Below, one piece after another: positions 6,386 through 13,402 of a stretch of 29,229 nt of DNA (its first letter is position 1; each line of letters starts with the position of its first letter). The DNA lies in contig JAHWLA010000006.1 of assembly GCA_019347595.1 (NCBI GenBank), positions 1 to 29,229 on the forward strand, written 5' to 3'. The position numbers and the translations under genes are program-made. Source of the stretch: Actinomycetota bacterium. GTDB taxonomy: Bacteria > Actinomycetota > Acidimicrobiia > Acidimicrobiales > JAHWLA01. The notes below the pieces were generated by a model. It ran no database searches and was not told where the DNA came from. It saw only the letters and a list, made by a program, of their open reading frames with translations.

Positions 6386-7351
6386 TCAGCGGGTGCCGCG
6401 CCCCTTGCCCTTGTCGGCCTTGTCGGCCTTGTCGGCCCTGTCGGCCTTGTGGGCCTTGTGGGCCTTGCCGCTGTTGTCCGGCTTGCCGACCTTGGCCTTG
6501 TGGGGCTTGCCGCCGCCGTTGCCCGTCTTGCCCTTGCCCTTGGCCGACGTGCTGCGGTCGGGATCGTCGCCGAAGGAAGCAGCCGCCACGCCGTCGTGCT
6601 TGGACCGCTTCTCCCGCGGGAGCTTCACCTTGTCGCCTTCCTCGCCGGCGGCCGCCGAGCGACCGGGCCCGGCGGTGGACGGGCCGGCGATGGCGGCGGA
6701 CGCCGCCGTCGGCGAAGCGGCCTGAGCAGGCACGACAGCCGGCGCCGTGGACGGCGACGCCACAGCCACGACATCCGACCGCCCGGCCGCCCGCACGCCA
6801 CCGGCCGCCGGGCCCGAGCGCCGCGACGCGGGCGCGAGCGCCGCCGCTACCACCTCGTCGACGACGGGCAGCGGCCCGAACGTCCGCCTGGCGCCCGCCG
6901 CGTTCACCACGCCACCGGCCGACGGCGCAGAGACGCCCGACGTCGGCGCCGCGGCCGGCGTTGGACCGCCCGCCAAACGGCCGACGCGCGACGACGAGGT
7001 GCGGCCGGCCAGCGGGACCAGCGTGATCGCTGCGACCACGAGCACCACGAAACCGAGGACCGGCATCGACGACCGGCCCCGGGGCAGGCCGGGCCTGCGC
7101 ATGCCCGGCCGGTCGGTGTGGCGGGGCGCCGCGCCGGCGGGAGGGTACGCCCCACCCGCGGTGCTCATGCCGCCGACGACGAGGAGCGGTCGCCGGTCGC
7201 CCAGCTCGGCCAAGGCGGCCTGCACGCGGATCTCCAGCATGCGGGGATCGACCTCGGGATGGACGACGACGGCAATGCCCTCGTCGCTCACCGAGCAGTC
7301 GAGGACACCGGGCGTCTCCCGCAGCATGCGCTCGACCGAACCGACCTCCAC
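6386..7351 (-). CDS. Membrane protein with small N-terminal alpha/beta domain and Lys-rich repeat tail
   Basis: The protein has 321 aa. Residues 1-60 form a compact domain (VERMLRETPGVLDCSVSD, then ALAELGDRRPLLVVGG) resembling HMA- or ACT-like ferredoxin folds without metal cysteines. A Pro/Gly linker, one TM segment (about 96-116) and a long Ala/Pro/Ser region follow. The basic C-terminus ends in AHK/ADR/ADK triplets, encoded by six 9-bp repeats, and in KGKGRGTR. It is probably a one-pass protein with a disordered basic tail; no family is recognised. The open frame goes on upstream through the methyltransferase region, but GTG 7351, 6 nt after TACCAT, is the natural start. Confidence 0.65.
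   Translation of the reverse strand: MEVGSVERMLRETPGVLDCSVSDEGIAVVVHPEVDPRMLEIRVQAALAELGDRRPLLVVGGMSTAGGAYPPAGAAPRHTDRPGMRRPGLPRGRSSMPVLGFVVLVVAAITLVPLAGRTSSSRVGRLAGGPTPAAAPTSGVSAPSAGGVVNAAGARRTFGPLPVVDEVVAAALAPASRRSGPAAGGVRAAGRSDVVAVASPSTAPAVVPAQAASPTAASAAIAGPSTAGPGRSAAAGEEGDKVKLPREKRSKHDGVAAASFGDDPDRSTSAKGKGKTGNGGGKPHKAKVGKPDNSGKAHKAHKADRADKADKADKGKGRGTR
6411..6464 (+). repeat. Six tandem 9-bp repeats in coding sequence
   Basis: The unit TTGTCGGCC repeats three times exactly, then once as CTGTCGGCC and twice as TTGTGGGCC, with no interruption. On the coding (minus) strand the units read Ala-His-Lys, Ala-Asp-Lys or Ala-Asp-Arg. Slippage could change the copy number without a frameshift. Confidence 0.85.
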
Positions 7352-7357
7352 ACCCGC

Positions 7358-7363
7358 ATGGTA
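7358..7363 (-). promoter_or_regulatory. -10 box TACCAT, decides a leaderless GTG
   Basis: TACCAT on the minus strand is followed by 6 nt and the GTG at 7351. It sets the start of the 321-aa membrane protein, whose frame is otherwise open far upstream. Confidence 0.5.
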
Positions 7364-7404
7364 CAGAACCCCCCGCCGCCACCCCCGGTTCCACCGGGGG
7401 CGGG

Positions 7405-8619
7405 TCAGGGGGCGAGGGTGAAGCGGGCGACGGCCTCGACGTGCACCGTCTGGGGAAACAGGTCGAGCACCTGCACCGACGCCAGCCGGTACCCGGCGTC
7501 GATCAGCAGCCGCGTGTCGCGGGCCAGCGACGCCGGGTCGCACGCCACCAGCACGAACACGGGCGCCGCAGTGCCCGCCAGCACGGCGGCGGCCTTCTTT
7601 CCCAGCCCCGCCCGAGCGGGGTCGGCGACCACGACCGTCGCCCCGGCCGTGCCGCCGCCGTCCCACCGGCCCACATCCGCCTGCACCACCTCGGCCTCGA
7701 CGTCGGCCAAGTTGTGGCGGGCGTCGCGCGCGGCGGTGGCGTTGCTCTCCACCGCGACCAAATCGACGTCGTCGCGCCGGGCCGCCAATGTCCCGCCGAG
7801 CAGGCCCACGCCCGCGTAGGCGTCGACGACCGTGCCGCCGTCGTCGAGCGCCGTCCCCACCGCGGCCCGCACGGCGTCCACCAACAACTCCGCCGCCTCC
7901 GGCCCCGACTGGAAGAACGACGTAGCCGAGATCCGCCACCGCCGCCCGGCCGCCTGCTCGGTGAACGACGCCCGCCGTGCCGACCGTCCCGCGTCCTCGC
8001 CCACGACGAACACGTCGCCCGGCACGACGACGCCCTCGGCCGTGGGCCGGGCCAGCACCAGCCGCTCCCGGGTGCGCGCCCCCGCCCGCAGCGCCACTTC
8101 CTCGGCACCGTGATACCGCCCCTCCCGCACCAGCTCGTCCACCAGCGGGTGCGCCGTCGTGCACCCGGCCATGGGCACCAGGTCGTGGGAGTGACGCGCC
8201 CGGTAGGCGGCCCGCCCGTCGGCGAGGACCGCAGCCCGCACCGTCGTCCGGTAGCCCGTCGGCGACACCGACGGCACATCGGCGGCCACCACGTCGGTCG
8301 CGCCGGCGATGCGCCGCAGGGCATCGACGACCACGCCCCGCTTCAGCCGCCCCTGCGCGGCGGGCGCCACGCCCTGCCAGGGGCACCCCGGGCACCCGCC
8401 GTCCAAGGCGGCCGCCCCGGCATCGAGCCGGTCGGGCGAGGGGGACAGCACCTCGACGACACGAGCCCGGGCGAAGTCCCGCCGCTCCTCGAGCACCGCC
8501 GCTCGCACGGTCTCGCCGGGCAGGGCGCCCTCCACGAACACCACCCGCCCGTCCGGGTCGCGCGCGATGGCGTCGCCCCCCGCCGCCATCGCCGTCGTCT
8601 GCAAGTCCATGTCGGGCAC
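7405..8619 (-). CDS. TrmA/RumA-type RNA m5U methyltransferase
   Basis: This 404-aa enzyme has a TRAM domain (about 1-60), then CPGC (C76, C79) and AGC (C153). These are three of the four cysteines that hold the Fe4S4 cluster in E. coli RlmD; the first seems missing. The methyltransferase domain has FFQSGPEAAELL, the SAM motif VVDAYAGVGLLGG, and VVVADPARAGLG. ACDPASLARD holds the nucleophile Cys360, and HVEAVA holds the general base Glu395. The family adds a methyl group to C5 of uridine in 23S rRNA or tRNA; the exact site is unknown. The start is GTG 8619, 7 nt after TAACCT. ATG 8610 is the alternative. Confidence 0.88.
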   Translation of the reverse strand: MPDMDLQTTAMAAGGDAIARDPDGRVVFVEGALPGETVRAAVLEERRDFARARVVEVLSPSPDRLDAGAAALDGGCPGCPWQGVAPAAQGRLKRGVVVDALRRIAGATDVVAADVPSVSPTGYRTTVRAAVLADGRAAYRARHSHDLVPMAGCTTAHPLVDELVREGRYHGAEEVALRAGARTRERLVLARPTAEGVVVPGDVFVVGEDAGRSARRASFTEQAAGRRWRISATSFFQSGPEAAELLVDAVRAAVGTALDDGGTVVDAYAGVGLLGGTLAARRDDVDLVAVESNATAARDARHNLADVEAEVVQADVGRWDGGGTAGATVVVADPARAGLGKKAAAVLAGTAAPVFVLVACDPASLARDTRLLIDAGYRLASVQVLDLFPQTVHVEAVARFTLAP

Positions 8620-8626
8620 ACAGCGC

Positions 8627-8636
8627 AGGTTAGGTT
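8627..8636. promoter_or_regulatory. Overlapping divergent -10 boxes in a 23-bp intergenic region
   Basis: AGGTTAGGTT contains TAACCT on the minus strand (8632-8627), 7 nt from the GTG at 8619. It also contains TAGGTT on the plus strand (8631-8636), 6 nt from the ATG at 8643. The two boxes share the central TA. Both flanking genes would be leaderless and probably could not be fully transcribed at the same instant. Confidence 0.55.
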
Positions 8637-8642
8637 CACGGC

Positions 8643-9452
8643 ATGACGACGGAGTTCGACGAGGACACCGCCCTCACGCGCGACGGCGACGTGTGGCGCG
8701 GTCGGGTCAGCCGCCGGTGGCATGTCGCCGCAGGCGCCAACGGCGGCTACATCGCCACCTATCCGCTCCGCGCCATGCTCGATGTCTCGCCCTTTCCGGA
8801 CCCTATGACGATGACGACCCACTTCCTCCAGCGCCCGACGTGGGACGACCTGACCGTCCGCGTCCGCCTCAACCACGCCACCCGCGGGCATGCCTACCTG
8901 GAAGCCCACGTCGAACAGGCGCACGGCCTGGTCGCCACCGCCATGGCGGTGTTCGGCACCCGCCGCGACGGCGACGTGGAGACGTTCGACGCTACCGCGC
9001 CCGCCCTCCCCGCCCCCCTCGACTGCCCCGTGATGGACCCGCCCGACGACGACGCCGACGAGAACATGAGCATGGAGTTCGTCCGGCGCTTCGAGTACCG
9101 CGTCCCCGCCGGCCAGCGCGAGGCGTTCTGGGCGTCCGCACCGGCGCCGCCCGTGATCCACGGCTGGAGCCGCCTGCGCGACCGCGCCCTCGACGCCCTC
9201 GCCGTCCCGCTGTTCATGGACAGCTACCCGCCCGCGGTCTTCGCCGCCAAGGGCGTCGGCATGGTGCCCACCGTGGAGCTCACCGTCCACTGGCGCGGCC
9301 GGCCCACAACCACCTGGCACCTGGCCGAGTTCCGAACCCGCCACCTGACCGACGGCTACATCGAGGAGGACGGCGACCTGTGGGGCGAGGACGGCCGCCT
9401 GGTGGCCCAGAGCCGGCAGCTCGCCCGCTTCACTTCCGTGGGCAACGGATAG
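8643..9452 (+). CDS. Acyl-CoA thioesterase-like double hot-dog protein
   Basis: This 269-aa protein has HVAAGANGGYIATYPLRAM (about 27-45, the central helix of the first hot-dog) and MTMTTHFLQRPTWDDLTVRV next. In the second domain FMDSYPPAVFAAKG and TVELTVHWRGRPTTTWHLAEF lead to DGYIEEDGDLWGEDGRLVAQSRQ. The closing DG.L.AQSRQ strand is a hallmark of TesB-like thioesterases in actinobacteria. It is predicted to hydrolyse an acyl-CoA of unknown type. It is a distant paralogue of 1742-2530. The ATG at 8643 is 6 nt after TAGGTT, and no ribosome site is present. The corA start lies 10 nt after its stop. Confidence 0.85.
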   Translation: MTTEFDEDTALTRDGDVWRGRVSRRWHVAAGANGGYIATYPLRAMLDVSPFPDPMTMTTHFLQRPTWDDLTVRVRLNHATRGHAYLEAHVEQAHGLVATAMAVFGTRRDGDVETFDATAPALPAPLDCPVMDPPDDDADENMSMEFVRRFEYRVPAGQREAFWASAPAPPVIHGWSRLRDRALDALAVPLFMDSYPPAVFAAKGVGMVPTVELTVHWRGRPTTTWHLAEFRTRHLTDGYIEEDGDLWGEDGRLVAQSRQLARFTSVGNG

Positions 9453-9462
9453 AGACGCCAGC

Positions 9463-10419
9463 GTGATCACCGTCCTCGACTACGGGAAGGACGGCGTCGA
9501 GGTCGTGCGCGACCCAGGCGACATCTCGGACCTCCTGGGGCACGAGGGACGGCTGCTGTGGGTCGACCTGTCCGACCCCACCGACGAGGACTTCGCCTGC
9601 ATCGCCGCCGAGTTCGACCTCCACCCGCTCGCCATGGAGGACGCCCGCAAGCACGGGCAGCGGCCCAAGCTCGAGCGCTATCCGACGCACGTGTTCGTGG
9701 TGGCCTACTCCGAGAAGCTCGCCGAGGTCGACCTGTTCGTCGGCCCCGACTGGCTCGTCACCGTGCGGGGCGCCAACGAGGACGGCGACCGCTGGCAGAT
9801 CGACGAGGCCCGCCGCCGCTTCGAGCGCACCCGCGTCAACGGCGCCGCCGTCGGGCTTCTGCTCTACACCATCCTCGACGAGCTGGTCGACGGGTACTTC
9901 CGGGCCACCGACATCGCCGAGGACGAGCTGGAGACCCTGGAGGACCGCATCTTCGGCGAGGACGTCCCCGACGAGCGCGAGGTGCAGCACGACCTGTTCG
10001 AGATCCGCCGCCGCCTGCTGCACTTCCGCCGCGCCGTGGTGCCCCTGCGCGACGTGATCAACGCGCTGCTCCGACGCGAGGTGCCGTGGATCGACGACCA
10101 GACGGTGTTGCTCCTCCAGGACGTCTACGACCACGTGCTGCGCGTCATCGACCTCGTCGACACCCAACGAGAGCTCATGGGCAACGCCGTCGACGCCCAC
10201 CTCGCCATTATCTCCAACCACATGAACGAGGTGATGAAGACGATGACGTCGTGGGGCGCCCTGCTCCTGGGCTCCACGCTCATTGCCGGCATCTACGGCA
10301 TGAACTTCGAGCACATGCCCGAGCTGGGCTGGCAGTTCGGCTACCCCATGGCCATCGGCCTGATGGTGCTCCTCACCGTCACCGGCTTCGTCGCCTTCCG
10401 CCGCCGCGACTGGCTGTAG
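9463..10419 (+). CDS. corA: CorA-family divalent metal transporter
   Basis: This 318-aa protein has a CorA cytoplasmic domain followed by two TM helices at the C-terminus. The signature YGMNFEHMPELGW is present, with Gly279-Met280-Asn281 at the end of TM1; the GMN motif selects hydrated Mg2+ in the pentameric pore. TM2 (about 293-310) is followed by the basic FRRRDWL, as usual. Long acidic helices in the middle fit the stalk. The substrate could be Mg2+, Co2+ or Zn2+. The start is GTG 9463. TAGAGA, which includes the thioesterase stop codon, lies 7 nt upstream, a weak leaderless-type signal. It converges with the kinase gene, 11 bp apart. Confidence 0.92.
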   Translation: MITVLDYGKDGVEVVRDPGDISDLLGHEGRLLWVDLSDPTDEDFACIAAEFDLHPLAMEDARKHGQRPKLERYPTHVFVVAYSEKLAEVDLFVGPDWLVTVRGANEDGDRWQIDEARRRFERTRVNGAAVGLLLYTILDELVDGYFRATDIAEDELETLEDRIFGEDVPDEREVQHDLFEIRRRLLHFRRAVVPLRDVINALLRREVPWIDDQTVLLLQDVYDHVLRVIDLVDTQRELMGNAVDAHLAIISNHMNEVMKTMTSWGALLLGSTLIAGIYGMNFEHMPELGWQFGYPMAIGLMVLLTVTGFVAFRRRDWL

Positions 10420-10430
10420 ACCGGCCCCGC

Positions 10431-11945
10431 TCAGTCGGCTCGGGGCAGCGTGAACGAGAAGGACGCCCCGAGACCCGGCGTCGATCGCACGCCGACCGAG
10501 CCGCCCATGAGGCGGACGTACTCGCGGACCAGCGCCAAGCCGATCCCACTGCCGCGCGTGGCGTTGAGCTGCGCGGTCGACGAGCGCCAGAACGGCTCGA
10601 AGACGTGGGTCGCCTCCTCCGCGCTGATGCCCGCCCCCTCGTCGACAACCTCGACGCACACCATGCCGTCGTTTTCGTCGACCACGCGCACCGACACCGG
10701 GCTGCCCGGGCCCGAATACTTGGCGGCGTTCGACAACAGGTTGGAAAGCACACGGCGCAACAGCACGGGGTCGCCGTGCACCCGCACTTCGCCGACATCG
10801 GTCGTCACCGGCCGGTCGGCGAACATGGGCGCCATCGCCTGCACGGCAGCCTCGATCTCGGCCCGCAGGTCGAGCAGCACGGGTGTGGCGGTGAGCCGAC
10901 CGGCCTCCAGCGACCCGAAGTCGAGCAACTGCTCCACCAGCCCGCGGAGCTGTGTGGCGTTGTCGCGCACCGCCACCACGCAGTCGTAGCGGGCGCGCTC
11001 GTCGAGCCGGTCCCAGTTGCCCAGCAGCGTCTCGGCGAATCCGACCACACACGTGAGGGGGGTGCGCAGCTCGTGCGACAACGACATGGCGAAGCTGCGC
11101 CGGAGGTCGAGCGTGTCCTGGAGCTGGACGACCAATGCCCGCTCCAGTTCGAGGCGCGCGGCGTTGGCCAGCGCAGTGCCGGCGAAGGCGGCGAAGGTCT
11201 CGACCAGCGTCACCTCCTCGGGCTCGAACCGACGAGCAGCGTCGTCCCACACCACGAGCGCCCCGCTGGGCTTGCCCTCCGCCTCGGACAACGGGACGAC
11301 CAGCGCCCGGTCGTCGATGTGCGCGGGCGCTCTGCCGCCGGTCGCCAGCAGCCCGGCCAGCCGCGCCGCGATGCGCGCCGCGCCGTCGGCGTCGCCCTCC
11401 AGCATCTCGATGGCACCCGCGCCGTTCACCACGAACAGCGCCGCCGAGCCCGCCCGCAAAAGCGTGCGCGCCCCCTGGACGATCTCCCGGTACACCTCGG
11501 CCCGGTCGCGCGCCGAGTGCACCACGAGGGCCACCCGCTGGAGCTCGCTGGCCCGCCGCGCCAGGTCGTGCTGGCGGCAGGCCCGCTCCACCACCTGCGG
11601 GAGCCGGACGACGTAGTCGCCGCCCTTCACCAGGTAGTCGACGGCGCCGAGGCGCATGGCGTCGACGGCCACGCTCTCCGAGCCCATCGCCGTCACCATG
11701 ACGACCGACGGCCCGTTCCGCGCCTTGATGGCGGTGAGGAGGTCCATCCCGCTGGTGTCGGGCAGGCGGTAGTCGAGGACGACGAGATCGACGCCGTCCA
11801 GCACGGCGAGCGCCTCGGCCCCCGACGCCGCGAACCGCACCGTGTGCCCCAACGGCTCGAGCGCCCGGGCGACGAGTGACCGGTGGTCGGCGTCGTCGTC
11901 GACCACCAGGATCGACACCGCCGACGACTCCACGAGCGGGGTCAC
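10431..11945 (-). CDS. Hybrid REC-GAF-histidine kinase, soluble
   Basis: This 504-aa protein (numbered from the second of two GTGs) has no TM segment. Residues 10-125 are a receiver domain: acidic cluster DDD 16-18, phosphoacceptor Asp58 in VVLDYRLPD, and Lys107 in YLVKGG. A GAF-like sensor spans about 140-265. The kinase core has H291 in SLSHELRTPL, LSNLLSNAAKYS as N box, DEGAGI as G1, FEPF as F box and GSGIGLAL as G2. A phosphorelay could run inward from another kinase to its own receiver, or the receiver could gate the kinase. No partner regulator is adjacent. GTG 11945 overlaps the stop of the 54-aa gene as GTGA, implying translational coupling. Confidence 0.9.
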   Translation of the reverse strand: MTPLVESSAVSILVVDDDADHRSLVARALEPLGHTVRFAASGAEALAVLDGVDLVVLDYRLPDTSGMDLLTAIKARNGPSVVMVTAMGSESVAVDAMRLGAVDYLVKGGDYVVRLPQVVERACRQHDLARRASELQRVALVVHSARDRAEVYREIVQGARTLLRAGSAALFVVNGAGAIEMLEGDADGAARIAARLAGLLATGGRAPAHIDDRALVVPLSEAEGKPSGALVVWDDAARRFEPEEVTLVETFAAFAGTALANAARLELERALVVQLQDTLDLRRSFAMSLSHELRTPLTCVVGFAETLLGNWDRLDERARYDCVVAVRDNATQLRGLVEQLLDFGSLEAGRLTATPVLLDLRAEIEAAVQAMAPMFADRPVTTDVGEVRVHGDPVLLRRVLSNLLSNAAKYSGPGSPVSVRVVDENDGMVCVEVVDEGAGISAEEATHVFEPFWRSSTAQLNATRGSGIGLALVREYVRLMGGSVGVRSTPGLGASFSFTLPRAD

Positions 11946-12106
11946 CACTGCACCGCCGATGCCATCCGACCCGACGCGTGCTTCCCGCCGTGGCGGGCAT
12001 CAGCCGCAGGCTCTCGTCGGCGTCGCCAGGCGCGCTCCGCGGCGACCACGAGCCCGCGGTCGACGCTTAGCAGCACGATGTTGGCGATGTCTTGCGTCAG
12101 GCGCAC
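11942..12106 (-). CDS. 54-aa protein coupled to the hybrid kinase
   Basis: A GTG at 12106 lies 6 nt after a strong GGAGG. It opens a 54-aa protein with the amphipathic helix LTQDIANIVLLSVDRGLVVA (4-23), a basic patch ERAWRRRRE (24-32) and an Ala/Gly/Arg-rich tail. The stop overlaps the kinase start, so the two are almost surely made together. No family is recognised. A peptide that binds the kinase or anchors it to the membrane is possible, but this is inference. The ribosome site lies in one arm of a potential 10-bp hairpin. Confidence 0.6.
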   Translation of the reverse strand: MRLTQDIANIVLLSVDRGLVVAAERAWRRRREPAADARHGGKHASGRMASAVQW

Positions 12107-12110
12107 CCGC

Positions 12111-12156
12111 TTCCTCCGTACGTGTCCATCGGCAGGAACGGCGAAGGTACGAGGAA
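12111..12156 (-). promoter_or_regulatory. Hairpin that could hide the ribosome site of the 54-aa gene
   Basis: On the minus strand TTCCTCGTAC (12156-12147) can pair with GTACGGAGGAA (12121-12111), giving 10 pairs with one bulged G and a 25-nt loop. The second arm includes the GGAGGA ribosome site. If both arms are in the transcript, translation of the small gene and of the coupled kinase could be switched by this structure. Confidence 0.45.
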
Positions 12157-12195
12157 ATCGGGGGCCGGTTCGCCGCCCACCGGCCCCACCGCCCG

Positions 12196-12245
12196 GATCT
12201 CGTACGCGAAATCGGGCGTAACGCCCGGATCTCGCGTACGAGATC
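12196..12245. repeat. Inverted repeat, CTCGTAC family, copy 2
   Basis: GATCTCGTACGCGA (12196-12209) and its exact reverse complement (12232-12245) make a perfect 14-bp stem. The 22-nt loop holds a second small hairpin (CGGGCG/CGCCCG, 12213-12227). It lies in the divergent region between the 54-aa/kinase genes and galK and shares arms with 4656-4707. No T tract is present. Confidence 0.75.
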
Positions 12246-12306
12246 AGCGGTCTGACCAGCGTCTGCCGCACGGACGCGGCGAGGATGTTCCCGTGACCCC
12301 GCAAAC

Positions 12307-12347
12307 TGTGCGGAGTTCGGTCCTCAGGGGCGCCGCAACTCCGCACA
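12307..12347. repeat. Inverted repeat, TGTGCGGAGTT family, copy 1
   Basis: TGTGCGGAGTT (12307-12317) and AACTCCGCACA (12337-12347) form a perfect 11-bp stem with a 19-nt loop, followed by CTTCG. It ends 7 nt before the galK GTG. The same arms, loop length and trailing CTTCG recur at 15562-15602. Confidence 0.75.
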
Positions 12348-12354
12348 CTTCGTC

Positions 12355-13356
12355 GTGATCACGGCGCGGGCGCCGGGGCGGGTGAACCTCATCGGCGACC
12401 ACACCGACTACACGGGCGGGCTGGTGCTGCCGATGGCGATCGACCTGGCCACCACGGTCGAGGGCGAGCCGGGCGGCGACACCGTCGTGCTCTCGTCGGC
12501 CGACGAGGGCAGCGAAGCGGTCGTACCGCTCGATGTCGCCGACCCGCCGTCCGTGTCGCCGCCGTGGGCGCGCTACGTGGCCGGCGTCGTCGCCGTCATG
12601 CGCCCGGCCGGGGGCCTGCGGGGCTCGGTGTCCACGACGCTGCCGTTGGGCGCCGGCCTGTCGTCCAGCGCCGCGCTCGAGGTGGCGGTAGCGCTGGCGC
12701 TCGGCTTCGACGGGACCCCCTTGGCGCTGGCCCACCTGTGCCAGTCGGCCGAGCAGGTGGCGTCGGGCGTGCCGTGCGGAATCATGGACCAGCTCGCCTC
12801 GGCAGCGGGGGTCGAAGGCCACGCCCTGCTGATCGACTGCACCTCGCTGGACGTGACGCCGGTCCGCATGCCGGACGCCGTGGATGTCTGGGTGGTCCAC
12901 TCCGGCGTGCCGCGGGGGCTGGCCGGCAGCGCCTACGCCGACCGCCGGGCCGAGTGCGACGAGGCGGCCGCCCGCATCGGCCCGTTGCGTGCTGCGACCG
13001 TCGCCGACGCCTCGTCGCTGTCCGACCCGTTGCTGCGGCGCCGGGCCAGGCACGTCGTGACCGAGAACGAGCGGGTCGGCGCCTTCGCCGACGCGCTGAC
13101 CGCGGGCGACATCGACGAGCTGGGTCCGCTCATGACCGCGAGCCACGCCAGCCTCCGCGACGACTTCGAAGTCAGCATCCCGGTGCTCGACGAGCTGGTC
13201 GACCGGCTGGCGGCGACGCCCGGCGTCATCGGTGCCCGCCTCACCGGCGCGGGCTTCGGCGGCTGCGTCGTCGCCCTCGCCCATCCCGGCGCAACGCTTT
13301 CGCCCGGGGCCCGTCGAGTGCGCGCCGCGACAGGCGCCTCACTGACGACGCAGTAG
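12355..13356 (+). CDS. galK: Galactokinase (short form)
   Basis: This 333-aa GHMP kinase has APGRVNLIGDHTDYTGG (6-22, sugar-binding signature), PLGAGLSSSAALEVAVAL (97-114, phosphate loop) and GIMDQLASA with catalytic Asp145. The C-terminal GARLTGAGFGGCVVAL is also intact. It makes galactose 1-phosphate from galactose and ATP in the Leloir pathway. It is shorter than E. coli GalK (382 aa), chiefly at the N-terminus, as in several actinobacterial forms. No galT or galE is adjacent. The only start is GTG 12355. It has no ribosome site or clear -10, and the inverted repeat 12307-12347 lies just upstream. A related GHMP sugar kinase is possible. Confidence 0.85.
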   Translation: MITARAPGRVNLIGDHTDYTGGLVLPMAIDLATTVEGEPGGDTVVLSSADEGSEAVVPLDVADPPSVSPPWARYVAGVVAVMRPAGGLRGSVSTTLPLGAGLSSSAALEVAVALALGFDGTPLALAHLCQSAEQVASGVPCGIMDQLASAAGVEGHALLIDCTSLDVTPVRMPDAVDVWVVHSGVPRGLAGSAYADRRAECDEAAARIGPLRAATVADASSLSDPLLRRRARHVVTENERVGAFADALTAGDIDELGPLMTASHASLRDDFEVSIPVLDELVDRLAATPGVIGARLTGAGFGGCVVALAHPGATLSPGARRVRAATGASLTTQ

Positions 13357-13384
13357 TGGCCGCTCCGGCGACAACTACTGCGTC
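13347..13384. terminator. Inverted repeat between galK and bpa, possible two-way terminator
   Basis: GACGCAGTAGT (13347-13357) and ACTACTGCGTC (13374-13384) form an 11-bp stem with a 16-nt loop. The left arm contains the galK stop codon, and bpa converges from 13403. There is no T tract, so the terminator role is inferred from position. Confidence 0.45.
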
Positions 13385-13402
13385 ATCGACGACCGGGACG
13401 CG

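Noticed and set aside
5108..7819. 903-codon open frame on the plus strand
   Set aside because: It is a shadow of mca and the other minus-strand genes; the translation is Arg/Pro-rich without domains.
9558..11879. 773-codon open frame on the plus strand
   Set aside because: It runs through corA in another frame and antisense to the kinase. Composition is typical of high-GC shadow frames.
12092..12358. 88-codon plus-strand ORF before galK
   Set aside because: It is made of the two inverted repeats and has no coding-like composition or ribosome site.
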